A DNA stretch of 54,922 nucleotides from the NCBI GenBank assembly GCA_030533085.1, contig JAUNJZ010000015.1, positions 1-54,922 on the forward strand, read 5' to 3'. A program made the translations under genes and the position numbers. This stretch comes from Synergistaceae bacterium (GTDB lineage Bacteria; Synergistota; Synergistia; Synergistales; Synergistaceae). The notes under the pieces are model-generated. The model did no database searches. It saw nothing but the letters and a program-made list of their open reading frames with translations, and was not told where the DNA came from. Numbering within the stretch: the first letter of the stretch is position 1; each line of letters opens with the position of its first letter. Positions 16,133 through 24,942 of this stretch are shown in pieces.

Positions 16133-19054
16133 CTAGAAGAATTTCTCCGTTACGCCGCCAAGGGAGCGGAAGAAGTCCGGCTCTCCCTCGTACTTGACCG
16201 GGTTGGCCTTGATATCCTCAAGCTCTTCGTAGAGATCGGAGCCGAGGAAGTACTTCGCGGGAGCCTCCGGCTCTTTGCCGGCCGCTATCGCGTCAAGTCC
16301 GGCCTTCACCTTCGCCGGTGTCGCCGGTATCTCGTGGATACGCACGCCGCAGGCGTTCTTGATGGCGTTCAGCACCGCCACGTGACCGGAGGACTGGAAG
16401 GCCTCGGAAGCGCCGGAGGAGCCGAAGGGGCCGACCTCGTCGGGACGCTCGTAGTGGATCACGTTGATGGCGTCGGGGATATCCTTGATGTAAGGCACGC
16501 CGCAGGAGGCGATATTGCCGTGTCTCTTGACATCCTCGTATATTTCGCTCAGCGCGAAGCCGATGCTGTGCGAAATGCCGCCGTAAGCCTGTCCGTTGAC
16601 CGCCGCGAGGTTGCCGACCTTGCCCACGTCGTCCACGCAGGTGAAGCGCAGCACCGTCGTTTTGCCGGTGGCCGTGTCGACCTCGACCTCAGCCATGTTG
16701 AGGCAGTAGGTGTAGGAGGGGCTTGGGTCGCCGATACCGGTGTTCGGGTCAAGGCGGCAAAGTCCCTCGACGCTGGTGCAGGACCAGCTGCCGGTGTACT
16801 TCGTGGGTATGCCTTCGGCCTTCATCTCATCATATGTGCGGAAGGTGCCGTCCGGCTTTTTCATCGCGTTTATCAGCTGCTCGGCGGCCGCCATCGTCGC
16901 CTTGCCGCTCATATAGTGGGTACGGCTCGCGCCGGACATGCCGCTGTCGGGGCAGAGCTTGGTGTCGTTCTGCACCAGCTTGATCATATCGGGGGTCACG
17001 CCGAGCGGCTTCAGAGCTTCGAGCGTCAGCATCAGCGAACCGATGTCGCCGCCCTGTCCAAGCTCCTGATAGGTGTCGTACTTTGTGAAGGTGCCGTCGG
17101 GATTCAGCTCGATAGCGGCAGAAGCCTTGTCCGTCTGTCCCTCTGTGACGTTGAAGCCGCCCCACGCGAGGCCGACGCCGCGGCGCTTCTCAGGCGTGTC
17201 GTTGGCCTTCGCCTCGGCAACGGCTCTGTCGTAGTAAGGCTTCAATATCTTCATCATCTCTTCCATCGGGTACTGACGGAAGGGATAGCTGTTGATGTTG
17301 GTATCTCCGGGACGGCCGATATTGCGCCAGCGGAACTCAAAGGGGTCGATCCCGGCCTTTTCGGCGAGCATATCCATCAGCGCTTCGCTGAGCGTGTAAG
17401 CCTGCGGCGAACCGTAGCTGCGGTAGGCTGTGCCGAAGTTGTGGTTTGTATTGGCTACGCGGCAGAGACCGGCGACATTCGGTATCGTGTAGGGGAAGAA
17501 TGCGAAACGCGCCTGCTTTGTGAAGCAGTCGTCGCCGCCCCATGAGTACGCGCCGTGGTCGAGGCCGAAGTCAAACTCTGCGGCGATGATTTTGCCGTTC
17601 TCGTCGCAGGCGAGACGCCCGTTAGAGTGGCAGGGGCAGCGCTTGCCTGAGAAATGCTGATGCTCCTCGTAGCTCATCGAAAGGGCTATCGGAGCCTGCA
17701 TGACGACGGCGGCCGCTCCGGCCAGGCAGAGGTCGCCTGCGTTCGTCGACCAGCCGAAGCTCGCGCCGGTGGGGTTCATCATGACGCGCAGCTTTGAGGT
17801 CGGTACGCCGAGGCAGTTGCCTATACGGCTGATGGAGGAGTAGACGCCCTGCGACTTGCACTGGAATGTAAGGAAGCCGTCCTCGTCAAAGTACGCCTGC
17901 ACGGAATCGCCTTCTATCGAAAGATGCGGCTCGCGCGACGAATAGAAGCTGCCCTCTACGCTGAACGGCGCTTCGTCGATGATCTCCGCCACCTTTGACG
18001 GCTCTTCCAGCCCCGCGCCTTTAAGAACCGGCTGTTTGCAGAAGATATTCTTCGTGTCCTCGTGAATATTCATAGCGTCGGGCATGGCGGCGTCGAGGAA
18101 GCTGAGATATTCCGGAAGCTTCTCTATCTCTACCTTTACCTTAGCGGCCGCGGCGCGCGCATGTTCCTTCGTGTCGGCAACGGCGAGGGCGACGACGTCG
18201 CCGTAACGGTAGATCTTGTCCTCCGCGAGAACCTTGCGGCTCGGTATCCTGACTGTGCTGCGCTCGTGGAAGTTGGCCTCCGCCATGACGTTGGTGCCTC
18301 CGGCGGCCTTCAGATCCTCGGCGGTGATGATCTTCGCCACGCCGGGCATCTTCTCCGCCTCTTCCTTGTCTATCTTCAATATATTCGCGTGATGCGCCAG
18401 CTTGGGCTGTACCATAGCCACATGCCAGACGCCCTCCGGCATCTTCAGCGTCTGGTCGTCGCCGTAATCGGCAAGTCCGCAGACCTTGGCGAGAGACGTG
18501 GGACGGACGAGCGGCTTGCCGTAGTATTCCTTATCTTCGGGAAGCTTCACCTTGATATCGTCGATAGTCGCCTCGCCGCGCACGACTCTCGCGGCGTCCA
18601 TAACGGCGTCCACTATCTGCTTGTAGCCGGTGCAGCGGCAGACGTTCTTATTCTTGTGGAACCAGTCGCGAACCTCTTCGCGCGTCGGATTGTTGTTCTT
18701 CAGCAGCAGCGCGTAAGCCGACACGACAAAGCCCGGCGTGCAGAAGCCGCACTGTATCGCGCCGTTGTTCATGAAAGCGACCTGTACCGGATGCAGGTTG
18801 GTAGGAGTACCGATGCCCTCTACGGTAACGACCTCGCTGTATTCCTCGATACGAGCCATCTTGCGCGTACAGGAGCGCACCAGCTCCCCATTCAGAAGTA
18901 CGGTGCACGACCCGCATACTCCGATGCCGCAGCCGACCTTGACGCTTGTGAGCCCAAGACGTCTCAGCACGTCGGCCAGCGACTCCTTGACCGGATCGCA
19001 GGCGAACATACGATTTGCCCCATTGATGTTCAGCCACATTTTTTTCAGTGCCAT
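16133..19054 (-). CDS. Molybdopterin aldehyde oxidoreductase (MOP/xanthine oxidase family)
   Basis: A 973-aa single-chain molybdenum hydroxylase. The N-terminal [2Fe-2S] domain has Cys42, Cys47, Cys50 and Cys62. The second [2Fe-2S] domain has Cys102, Cys105, Cys139 and Cys141 (QCGFC and CRC). The large Mo-cofactor domains follow directly without an FAD domain, as in Desulfovibrio aldehyde oxidoreductase. A GASEAF motif near the C-terminus is at the place of the catalytic glutamate. It oxidises aldehydes or hydroxylates N-heterocycles in the cytoplasm. GAGGA/GAAGG precedes the ATG. It sits upstream of, and in the same direction as, the radical SAM operon, which may mature or supply it (inference). 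Confidence 0.92.
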   Translation of the reverse strand: MALKKMWLNINGANRMFACDPVKESLADVLRRLGLTSVKVGCGIGVCGSCTVLLNGELVRSCTRKMARIEEYSEVVTVEGIGTPTNLHPVQVAFMNNGAIQCGFCTPGFVVSAYALLLKNNNPTREEVRDWFHKNKNVCRCTGYKQIVDAVMDAARVVRGEATIDDIKVKLPEDKEYYGKPLVRPTSLAKVCGLADYGDDQTLKMPEGVWHVAMVQPKLAHHANILKIDKEEAEKMPGVAKIITAEDLKAAGGTNVMAEANFHERSTVRIPSRKVLAEDKIYRYGDVVALAVADTKEHARAAAAKVKVEIEKLPEYLSFLDAAMPDAMNIHEDTKNIFCKQPVLKGAGLEEPSKVAEIIDEAPFSVEGSFYSSREPHLSIEGDSVQAYFDEDGFLTFQCKSQGVYSSISRIGNCLGVPTSKLRVMMNPTGASFGWSTNAGDLCLAGAAAVVMQAPIALSMSYEEHQHFSGKRCPCHSNGRLACDENGKIIAAEFDFGLDHGAYSWGGDDCFTKQARFAFFPYTIPNVAGLCRVANTNHNFGTAYRSYGSPQAYTLSEALMDMLAEKAGIDPFEFRWRNIGRPGDTNINSYPFRQYPMEEMMKILKPYYDRAVAEAKANDTPEKRRGVGLAWGGFNVTEGQTDKASAAIELNPDGTFTKYDTYQELGQGGDIGSLMLTLEALKPLGVTPDMIKLVQNDTKLCPDSGMSGASRTHYMSGKATMAAAEQLINAMKKPDGTFRTYDEMKAEGIPTKYTGSWSCTSVEGLCRLDPNTGIGDPSPSYTYCLNMAEVEVDTATGKTTVLRFTCVDDVGKVGNLAAVNGQAYGGISHSIGFALSEIYEDVKRHGNIASCGVPYIKDIPDAINVIHYERPDEVGPFGSSGASEAFQSSGHVAVLNAIKNACGVRIHEIPATPAKVKAGLDAIAAGKEPEAPAKYFLGSDLYEELEDIKANPVKYEGEPDFFRSLGGVTEKFF

Positions 19055-19087
19055 AAAAATCCCTTCCTCTCCTCGTGATTGGATATA

Positions 19088-19110
19088 ATAAAGCGGCCCT
19101 AACCGCTTGA
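19088..19110 (-). terminator. Terminator of amtB
   Basis: Minus-strand reading: AAGCGG, loop TTAGGG, CCGCTT, then TTATTATAT. It lies just after the amtB stop codon and before the aldehyde oxidoreductase leader. Confidence 0.6.
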
Positions 19111-19117
19111 TTATCGA

Positions 19118-20323
19118 CTAATCGCGGACCTGAAGCCTCTCTCCGTGTACGGAAAGGTCAAGCCCAAGCTCTTCCTCCGCGGCGGAGACCCTGAGCGGCG
19201 CGGCAAGAGATATGATCTTCAAAATGACGAAGGTAGCGGCGGCGGCGTATAAAAGGACGGCAGCCACGGCGATTCCCTGCCTTACGAGCTGAAAAGCGCC
19301 GCCGTACAGCGCTCCCGCGTATGGGGCGCGAAGCGGGTCAGCCAGAAGACCGGCCGCCAGCAGCCCGAAAGCGCCGCCGACGCCGTGGAGCGCCCAGACG
19401 TCAAGCGCGTCGTCAAGCCCCATCGCCCGCCTGAAACGTGCCGCCGCCGCGCAGACGGCAGCGCCGAAAAAGCCGACCGGCATAGCCCACGCCGGAGAAA
19501 TATAACCCGCCAGCGGCGTAATAGCCACGAGCCCCGCAATACCTCCAGTCATCGTATCCAACAATGTTACCTTTTTCACCTGTTCCAAACGTATTATAAT
19601 CCATCCGGGGATAGCCGCGCAACTGGCAAGCAGAGTATTTGCCACAGCAAGTGACGCGATATTGTTCGCGGAAAGTGCGGAAGCGCCGTTGAAGGCGAAC
19701 CAGCCGGCCCAGACGATGCCCGCGCCTATTGTCACATAAGCCATATTGCAGGGGGTGTCGTCGATTTCATTTCTCGGCCCCAGCACATAGGCCGCGACAA
19801 AGGCTGAGACCCCCGCCGCGAGATGTATCGTCAGCCCTCCGGCGAAGTCGAGCACGCCGAAAGAGGCCAGCCAGCCGCCGCCCCATATCCAGTTGCCGAC
19901 GGGGCAATAGACGATAAGCAGCCAGAGCGCGATAAAGCAGACATAGGCCTTGAAAGCCATTCTGCCGGCGACGGCTCCGGCGATGAGCGCGGGAGTGATT
20001 ATCGCGTAAACGAGCTGCAAGGTGAAAAAGAGAATGAAAGGCAGCTCCGGCGCCATCAGCGGACTTGGAGCCATATCCACATTGCGCATCATTAAATATG
20101 AGAGATCGCCGACAAGGCCGCCCAGACTTTCGCCGAAGGTAAGGCTGAAACCGGCTGCGGCCCATAGAATGCCGACCACGGCTATTGAAATAAAAACTTC
20201 TTCCATAATGCCGACCGCGTTCTTGCCTCTGACAAGGCCGCCGTAAAAAACAGCCAGCCCCGGCGTCATGAAGAATATAAATATACAGCAGACTATTATA
20301 AAAGCTATCCCGCCCTGATCCAT
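19118..20323 (-). CDS. amtB: Ammonium transporter
   Basis: An inner-membrane ammonium channel of 401 aa with eleven predicted helices. The pore histidine pair is present (His167 in GGLTIHLAAG, His313 in WALHGVGGAFG), as are the family landmarks FYGGLVRGKN and NWIWGGGW. It starts with MDQGG close to the first helix, without a long signal peptide, preceded by GAGGTG. No glnB/glnK gene lies beside it, which is less common. It follows an ornithine-cyclodeaminase-family gene and an amino-acid dehydrogenase operon, both of which can release ammonia. Confidence 0.95.
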   Translation of the reverse strand: MDQGGIAFIIVCCIFIFFMTPGLAVFYGGLVRGKNAVGIMEEVFISIAVVGILWAAAGFSLTFGESLGGLVGDLSYLMMRNVDMAPSPLMAPELPFILFFTLQLVYAIITPALIAGAVAGRMAFKAYVCFIALWLLIVYCPVGNWIWGGGWLASFGVLDFAGGLTIHLAAGVSAFVAAYVLGPRNEIDDTPCNMAYVTIGAGIVWAGWFAFNGASALSANNIASLAVANTLLASCAAIPGWIIIRLEQVKKVTLLDTMTGGIAGLVAITPLAGYISPAWAMPVGFFGAAVCAAAARFRRAMGLDDALDVWALHGVGGAFGLLAAGLLADPLRAPYAGALYGGAFQLVRQGIAVAAVLLYAAAATFVILKIISLAAPLRVSAAEEELGLDLSVHGERLQVRD

Positions 20324-20352
20324 TTCGTCGCACCTCGTATCTGATTTGAGAC

Positions 20353-20394
20353 AACTTCCGCTCCACGGGCGACGCCTGCGGAGCGGAAATTGTT
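20353..20394 (-). terminator. Terminator after the OCD-family gene
   Basis: A 9-bp perfect stem (TTCCGCTCC at 20356-20364, GGAGCGGAA at 20380-20388) extended by partial pairing outside. The T run is weak, so some read-through into amtB is possible. Confidence 0.55.
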
Positions 20395-20417
20395 TGTATG
20401 GCCGTACTTTATTTCAT

Positions 20418-20432
20418 AGCGTTTATAACGCT
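20418..20432. promoter_or_regulatory. Palindrome upstream of amtB
   Basis: AGCGTT-TAT-AACGCT, a perfect 6-bp inverted repeat around three bases. It touches the stop codon of the OCD-family gene and lies about 100 bases before amtB. It could be an operator; no matching promoter is clear. Confidence 0.3.
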
Positions 20433-21556
20433 TATCTCCAATACGCCTCGCTGAAGAAGCAGAACTCTACGCCGAGTCCCTTTTCGACTGCGCGGTCATA
20501 GAGCGTCTTGCCCCAAGCGATATCATGCAGCGGCATACCGCCGGTCACGAACATGATTATCTCTTCGTCGCTGCTGCGTCCCTTGTCGAGTCCGTTCACG
20601 ACGTCGCCGAGGTTGCGGATATTCTTCTCGTCGAACTTGCCGGCTTCGATGGCAAGGAGAAGGTGATAGGAAGGAGCGACCACGGAAACAGCCTCAAGTC
20701 CCTTGGGATGCTCTTTGCCGTCGGCGATGAAGGCCTGGTGCATCTTCCAGTTGTCGGCGAATACTGTGTTCTCCGAGTAGGCTTCGGGGTCAAAGTCCGC
20801 GTCGCCTGTGAAGATGACGAGCGTCCCCTTCTTGAGCCATTCCTTCTCGATGCGCGGGAAGACGTTGCCGCCTGTCGCTATCGAGACGATATCCGCGGGG
20901 CGGACGGCCTCTTCGATGTTTGTGGTTACGCTTACCTTGATGTTGAGAGCTTCGCTCTCTTCTTTAGCCCACTGCTTGCCCTTTTCGAGGTTGATATCAT
21001 AAAGGATAGCCTCTTCGATTGAGGGAACGGCCGTCTTGATAGCGAGGAGCGCGCCGCGGTTGATAACGCCGCCGCCGATTACGCCGACGGTCTTCGCGCC
21101 CTTGCGGGCAAGATGACGTGAAACGACTCCGGGGACCGCGCCGGTGCGCATGGCGGAAATCTGGTTGCCGCTCATGATCGCGAAGGGAGCGCCGGTGTCC
21201 GCGTCGTTAAGAATCGTCGTCAGGATCGAGCGGGGATATCCGCGCGCCGGGTTAGCCGGATTCGAGCCGTACCACTTCTCGCCGCAGATCTTATACTTGC
21301 CGCCGAGATAGCCTATCATCGACATGAAGCGGCGGTCCGGTCCTGTTACCGGCATTCCGGGGAAGCGCTCTTCATCGGGGAAATAGATCATCTGCCCGTG
21401 CTCATTCTGCAACGGGCCGCCCATGAGATAGTCGCCCTTACCGATGAGGCTGAAAACCCCTTCGATTACGTCGATGCAATCCGCCATATTGGTGACGCCG
21501 ACCTGAAGAAGATCGTCCTGTGAAAGAAGCAATGTCTTTACTGCCTGCCCTGCCAT
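20432..21556 (-). CDS. Ornithine cyclodeaminase / mu-crystallin family protein
   Basis: A 374-aa NAD(P)-dependent enzyme. The dinucleotide loop is VGVIGGGVINRGALL (about 170), preceded by the substrate-side motif SGNQISAMRTGAVPG (about 140-155). Family members make proline from ornithine with loss of ammonia, reduce pyrroline-2-carboxylate, or act on alanine-type imines. The start was moved to the ATG at 21556 because GGGAGG stands ahead of it; the open frame extends 30 codons further without support. The gene stands alone behind its own promoter. Next to a proline-dehydrogenase-like complex, an ornithine/proline or imino-acid role is the simplest reading (inference). Confidence 0.85.
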   Translation of the reverse strand: MAGQAVKTLLLSQDDLLQVGVTNMADCIDVIEGVFSLIGKGDYLMGGPLQNEHGQMIYFPDEERFPGMPVTGPDRRFMSMIGYLGGKYKICGEKWYGSNPANPARGYPRSILTTILNDADTGAPFAIMSGNQISAMRTGAVPGVVSRHLARKGAKTVGVIGGGVINRGALLAIKTAVPSIEEAILYDINLEKGKQWAKEESEALNIKVSVTTNIEEAVRPADIVSIATGGNVFPRIEKEWLKKGTLVIFTGDADFDPEAYSENTVFADNWKMHQAFIADGKEHPKGLEAVSVVAPSYHLLLAIEAGKFDEKNIRNLGDVVNGLDKGRSSDEEIIMFVTGGMPLHDIAWGKTLYDRAVEKGLGVEFCFFSEAYWR

Positions 21557-21688
21557 ATTGATTACCTCCCAATTTTTCCCACGAATCTCCCGAACCGTGG
21601 CTTGAAATACATATTCACAGACAGGGAAACAATTCACCGTTATCAATAATTTCAGAATTTATTTCTTCTGTCTCTGAATCTGCATATC

Positions 21689-21716
21689 ATTATAGGCGTT
21701 TTATTTCATTTGTAAA
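21689..21716 (-). promoter_or_regulatory. Promoter of the OCD-family gene
   Basis: On the minus strand TTTACA (21716-21711), spacer 16, TATAAT (21694-21689). The leader is about 125 bases. Confidence 0.6.
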
Positions 21717-21737
21717 ATAAATGCTTTTGATGGTATA

Positions 21738-21754
21738 GATTAATTTTTTTAATC
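21738..21754. promoter_or_regulatory. Candidate operator upstream of the OCD-family promoter
   Basis: GATTAA-TTTTT-TTAATC, a perfect inverted repeat centred about 30 bases upstream of the -35 box, a position usual for an activator. The rest of 21557-21857 shows only a weak GTCTC/GAGAC stem near 21770. Confidence 0.35.
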
Positions 21755-21857
21755 AATAGCACTGTCTCTACTCCTGAGACAAAACGCCCGCCTTTGCTGA
21801 ACTTACCTCTTAAACGCTTTGCTTTGTGTTCTTTTACGCGCTGTTGCCCTTTTCAGC

Positions 21858-23024
21858 TTACGCGATGGCCGTATCGAGCAGATACTCGCCTCTCGCGTAG
21901 CGGCTCCAATGGAACTTCTCTATCGGCAGCTCTGTCTTGCCGAAAAGTATCTGCTCCGCCACCATCTCTCCGGCGACCGGGCCGAACATGAAGCCGCGCG
22001 AACCGGAGACGTTCATCCAGAAGCCCTTCATCTCCTCCGCCTCGCCGATGACCGGCTGCATGTCGGGGGTGATATCGTACATACCTGACCACTGCCTGAC
22101 GACCCTGATGCCCTTCGTGCGCGGCAGGACGTGATTCATGATTCCCGTCATATGCTCAAGGAAGTCCCAGCTGTCGCCCATCTCGTAATCGTTGAATGGG
22201 GCGGCCTCCGCGCGGTAGCGGTGCGGGCCGCAGCCGGCGATGATCGAGCCGTGCGGACGCTGCTGCATATAGAAGTCCGGGTCGTAGCTCATAAGGAAGG
22301 TCGGGCAGACGTTGAAATCTACCGGCTCCGTCGCGAATATCTCGTGACGCTCGCCGTGCACCGGAATGCTGAGACCTGCCAGCGCGGCGACCTTGCCGGC
22401 CCACGCGCCGGCGGCGTTGATGACAAGATTCGTATCTATATAGCCCTTATTCGTGCAGACGCCCTTTATCTCGTCCTTGCCCATCTTAAAGCCCGTTACC
22501 TCGGTGAATTTCTCGATGACTACGCCCTCGCGCTTCGCCGCTTCCCAATGGGCGAAGTTCGTCAGCATCGGGTCAGCGTGTCCGTCGCGCTTGTGCCAGT
22601 AGAAGCCCTTCACGTCGTCTACGTTGATTCCGGGGCAAAGCTCGCGCGCGTCGTCGTGAGTCAGCATCCGGGAGGGGACGCCGAGCGAGTTCTGCAGCGC
22701 GATGCATTTCTTGAAATTCTCAAGCTGCGCGTCTGAATAGGCCATGAAAAGATATCCGTTCTGATAGAGCCCTATATCCATGCCCAGCTCTTCTTCAAGA
22801 TGCTCGTACTTTTCTATGCAGGCCTTGCCGAGAATGATATTAAGCTCTCCGCCCCAGGTGGCCCTGAAAGCCGCCGCGCATCTTCCCGTCGCGCCGGAGG
22901 CGACAGTGTTTTTATCCAGCAGCACGACATCCTTCATCCCCAGCTTCTTGAGATAATAGGCGGTCGCCATTCCCATCATTCCGCCGCCGATGACTACCGC
23001 GTCGGCCGTTCTCTTCCAGGTCAT
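21858..23024 (-). CDS. FAD-dependent amino-acid dehydrogenase, DadA/DAO-type catalytic subunit
   Basis: A 388-aa flavoprotein of the D-amino-acid-oxidase/glycine-oxidase fold. The FAD loop is AVVIGGGMMGMATAYYL (about 9-25), followed by the family signature VASGATGRCAAAFRATW (about 43-60) and the C-terminal nucleotide site GFWMNVSGSRGFMFGP (about 335-350). The start was placed at 23024, where ATG overlaps the TGA of the upstream [2Fe-2S] gene by four bases. The open frame continues another 73 codons inside the neighbour. It is the last gene of a five-gene operon whose other members are Fe-S and NAD-type subunits. This resembles archaeal dye-linked L-proline dehydrogenase and bacterial D-hydroxyproline or HcnABC-type complexes. 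Which amino acid it oxidises is not shown. Confidence 0.88.
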   Translation of the reverse strand: MTWKRTADAVVIGGGMMGMATAYYLKKLGMKDVVLLDKNTVASGATGRCAAAFRATWGGELNIILGKACIEKYEHLEEELGMDIGLYQNGYLFMAYSDAQLENFKKCIALQNSLGVPSRMLTHDDARELCPGINVDDVKGFYWHKRDGHADPMLTNFAHWEAAKREGVVIEKFTEVTGFKMGKDEIKGVCTNKGYIDTNLVINAAGAWAGKVAALAGLSIPVHGERHEIFATEPVDFNVCPTFLMSYDPDFYMQQRPHGSIIAGCGPHRYRAEAAPFNDYEMGDSWDFLEHMTGIMNHVLPRTKGIRVVRQWSGMYDITPDMQPVIGEAEEMKGFWMNVSGSRGFMFGPVAGEMVAEQILFGKTELPIEKFHWSRYARGEYLLDTAIA

Positions 23025-23350
23025 TCGAAGTCCCCTCCTTTTATCTGAGCGGTAAGCGAGCTTTTTATCGGCTTCACGGGCGGGCGGATAGTTCCCGCCG
23101 GAATCTCCGTCACCGGCACTCCCGTCATGCGGGATATCTCGCGGAGAATGATATCCCTGCATCCGCGCCCCTGGCAGGGACCCATCCCTACGCGGAGAAG
23201 GCGCTTCAGCTCGTCGAAGGTATCGTAACCGCGCGGGATCCACTCGCGCAGCTCTTTCAGCGTGATCTCCTCACAGCGGCAGATTACGATATCTTCCTCC
23301 ATCTTCTCAAAATCAACATTCGTGTGATCGTGCCCACAGCAGCAAGACAT
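23021..23350 (-). CDS. BFD-like [2Fe-2S]-binding subunit
   Basis: A 109-aa protein. The core has cysteines in VICRCEEIT (Cys24, Cys26) and MGPCQGRGC (near 58-63), the four-cysteine bacterioferritin-associated-ferredoxin fold. This fold is found at the C-terminus of sarcosine-oxidase alpha-type subunits. The N-terminus adds a CCCGHDH run that could bind metal. In fused relatives this domain joins the NAD/FAD chain; here it is a separate gene. It directly follows the 4Fe-4S gene without a gap. Confidence 0.85.
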   Translation of the reverse strand: MSCCCGHDHTNVDFEKMEEDIVICRCEEITLKELREWIPRGYDTFDELKRLLRVGMGPCQGRGCRDIILREISRMTGVPVTEIPAGTIRPPVKPIKSSLTAQIKGGDFE

Positions 23351-23854
23351 CTACTTCACCACCCTGACCGCACGCACCTGATTGACAAATTCCCTGTCAA
23401 ACGATACATGCAAAACTTTTGTTGAGTCTTTCAAAGGTTCGACTACATTTTCCACTGTACCTTCGGTCACCGTCTCGCCGACCCTGTTCAGACAGGCGAC
23501 CTTGTCGCCCTTCGCTGGAACCGGCAGCATTTCGTGCGGCAGCTTTATCAGAGCCTTTCCCGGCGCGAAGGTGAGGTCTATTACGAAACAGGCGAGGCCG
23601 GGGCACTTCGCGACGCAGAGGCCGCAGCCTGTGCATTTGCTGTAATCTATCTCGGGATTATCGTTGATATCGGCAAAGGGCTTCACCGCGCCCGTGGGGC
23701 AGCTCGTCCCGCAGGGGTTGCACGGTATGCGCTGGGGACACTCGATGACGACGAGGCCGCCCTTTTTGTTCTCCCACAGCTCCTTCGGAGGAAGCACCGC
23801 TCCCTTGCACTCGCAGGTAAGAACGCCGCTGTTGAAAAGTTTCTCGTTCTCCAT
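23351..23854 (-). CDS. 4Fe-4S dicluster ferredoxin-like subunit
   Basis: A 167-aa electron-transfer subunit. It has CNPCGTSCPTGA (about 41-52) and a canonical CTGCGLCVAKCPG (about 72-84), enough for two clusters. The C-terminal half (about 100-167) is an Fe-free beta-rich segment with VPAKGDKVACLNRVGE. The stop codon abuts the next gene, and the start overlaps the end of the NAD/FAD subunit by one base. It corresponds to the gamma-like subunit of archaeal proline dehydrogenase complexes. Confidence 0.83.
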   Translation of the reverse strand: MENEKLFNSGVLTCECKGAVLPPKELWENKKGGLVVIECPQRIPCNPCGTSCPTGAVKPFADINDNPEIDYSKCTGCGLCVAKCPGLACFVIDLTFAPGKALIKLPHEMLPVPAKGDKVACLNRVGETVTEGTVENVVEPLKDSTKVLHVSFDREFVNQVRAVRVVK

Positions 23855-24942
23855 TACTCATCACCCCAGTCTGCAACTTGAGCCAGCGCAAGGCCGCTGC
23901 GAATCTTCTCGCCGGCTTCGCCCCTGCGCAGGGAATTGAGACGCTCCTGATACTCGCCGAACTTCTCCTGCTCGACCGCGAAGCCGAGAGCCTCGGCGGC
24001 GGCAAGTCCGGCTATGCGTCCCTCGACCATCGCCGCGCTAGCCTCTTCGATACCGGCCGCGTCGCCCGCGATCCAGATATCGGGATGGCTGGTGCGCAGC
24101 TTGGGATTGCGCATCGGAACATGGCCGCAAAGCTGCGGGATAAACTTCATGTCGCAGCCCGCCTGCCAGAGCATTTCATTCGTCGGCGTCAGTCCGACGG
24201 CGAGGCAGATAACGTCGCAGTCGACATGCGTAAGCTCGCCGCTGTCGATATTCTGGATGATGGCTCCGTCGACTATTTCAGTGCCGAGAGCCGCCTTAAT
24301 GGTGTGGCGCAGAAGAATGGGAACTCCGAGCCTGCGTATCTTCGCCGCGTGCACCCAATAGCCGCCGATCTTTGGCAGAGCCTCAAGCACAGCCGCTATC
24401 TCGACGCCGGCCTGCATCAGCTGATAGCTGACGATAAGGCCGATATTTCCAGCGCCGATCATCAGAACCCGCTTGCCGGGGACGACGCCGTAAACATTCA
24501 TCAGCGTCTGCACCGCGCCGGCGCCGTAAACGCCGGGAATATCGTTGTTCGGGAAGGGAATGATACGCTCCTGCGCGCCGGTCGCCATGACGATTTTCTT
24601 CGGCTGGAGCTTGAAATATTCCTCTTCGCCTCTCATCACGGTGACGATTCCGTCATTTTTGTAATAGCCGACCGCCGCCGTGTTCGTGTAAGTTTCAACC
24701 TTATCGCCGCATTCCTTTATCTCGTTGAGGATAATGTCGGCGATTTTATAGCCGCGCGTTCCGGCATGCTCGTCCTTGCTGCCGAAAAATTTGTGAGTCT
24801 GCTTTACAAGCTGCCCGCCGAGATGAAGGTCGCTTTCAAGAACCGTGACCTTCGCTCCGTGAGAAGCTGCCTCCGCCGCCGCGCTGAGTCCGGCCGCGCC
24901 TCCGCCGACTACCAGAATATCCGTGGTTTTGATATCAGCCAT
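23854..24942 (-). CDS. NAD(P)/FAD-dependent oxidoreductase subunit
   Basis: A 362-aa flavoprotein with an N-terminal FAD loop (ILVVGGGAAGLSAAAEA, about 9-25), a second nucleotide loop (VLMIGAGNIGLIVSYQL, about 157-173), and the late FAD motif WIAGDAAGIEEA (about 290-301). This is the HcnB/sarcosine-oxidase-alpha central domain, without its usual fused ferredoxin domains, which are encoded by separate neighbours. It passes electrons from the DadA-type subunit to Fe-S clusters or NAD. It overlaps both flanking genes by one base. Confidence 0.88.
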   Translation of the reverse strand: MADIKTTDILVVGGGAAGLSAAAEAASHGAKVTVLESDLHLGGQLVKQTHKFFGSKDEHAGTRGYKIADIILNEIKECGDKVETYTNTAAVGYYKNDGIVTVMRGEEEYFKLQPKKIVMATGAQERIIPFPNNDIPGVYGAGAVQTLMNVYGVVPGKRVLMIGAGNIGLIVSYQLMQAGVEIAAVLEALPKIGGYWVHAAKIRRLGVPILLRHTIKAALGTEIVDGAIIQNIDSGELTHVDCDVICLAVGLTPTNEMLWQAGCDMKFIPQLCGHVPMRNPKLRTSHPDIWIAGDAAGIEEASAAMVEGRIAGLAAAEALGFAVEQEKFGEYQERLNSLRRGEAGEKIRSGLALAQVADWGDE

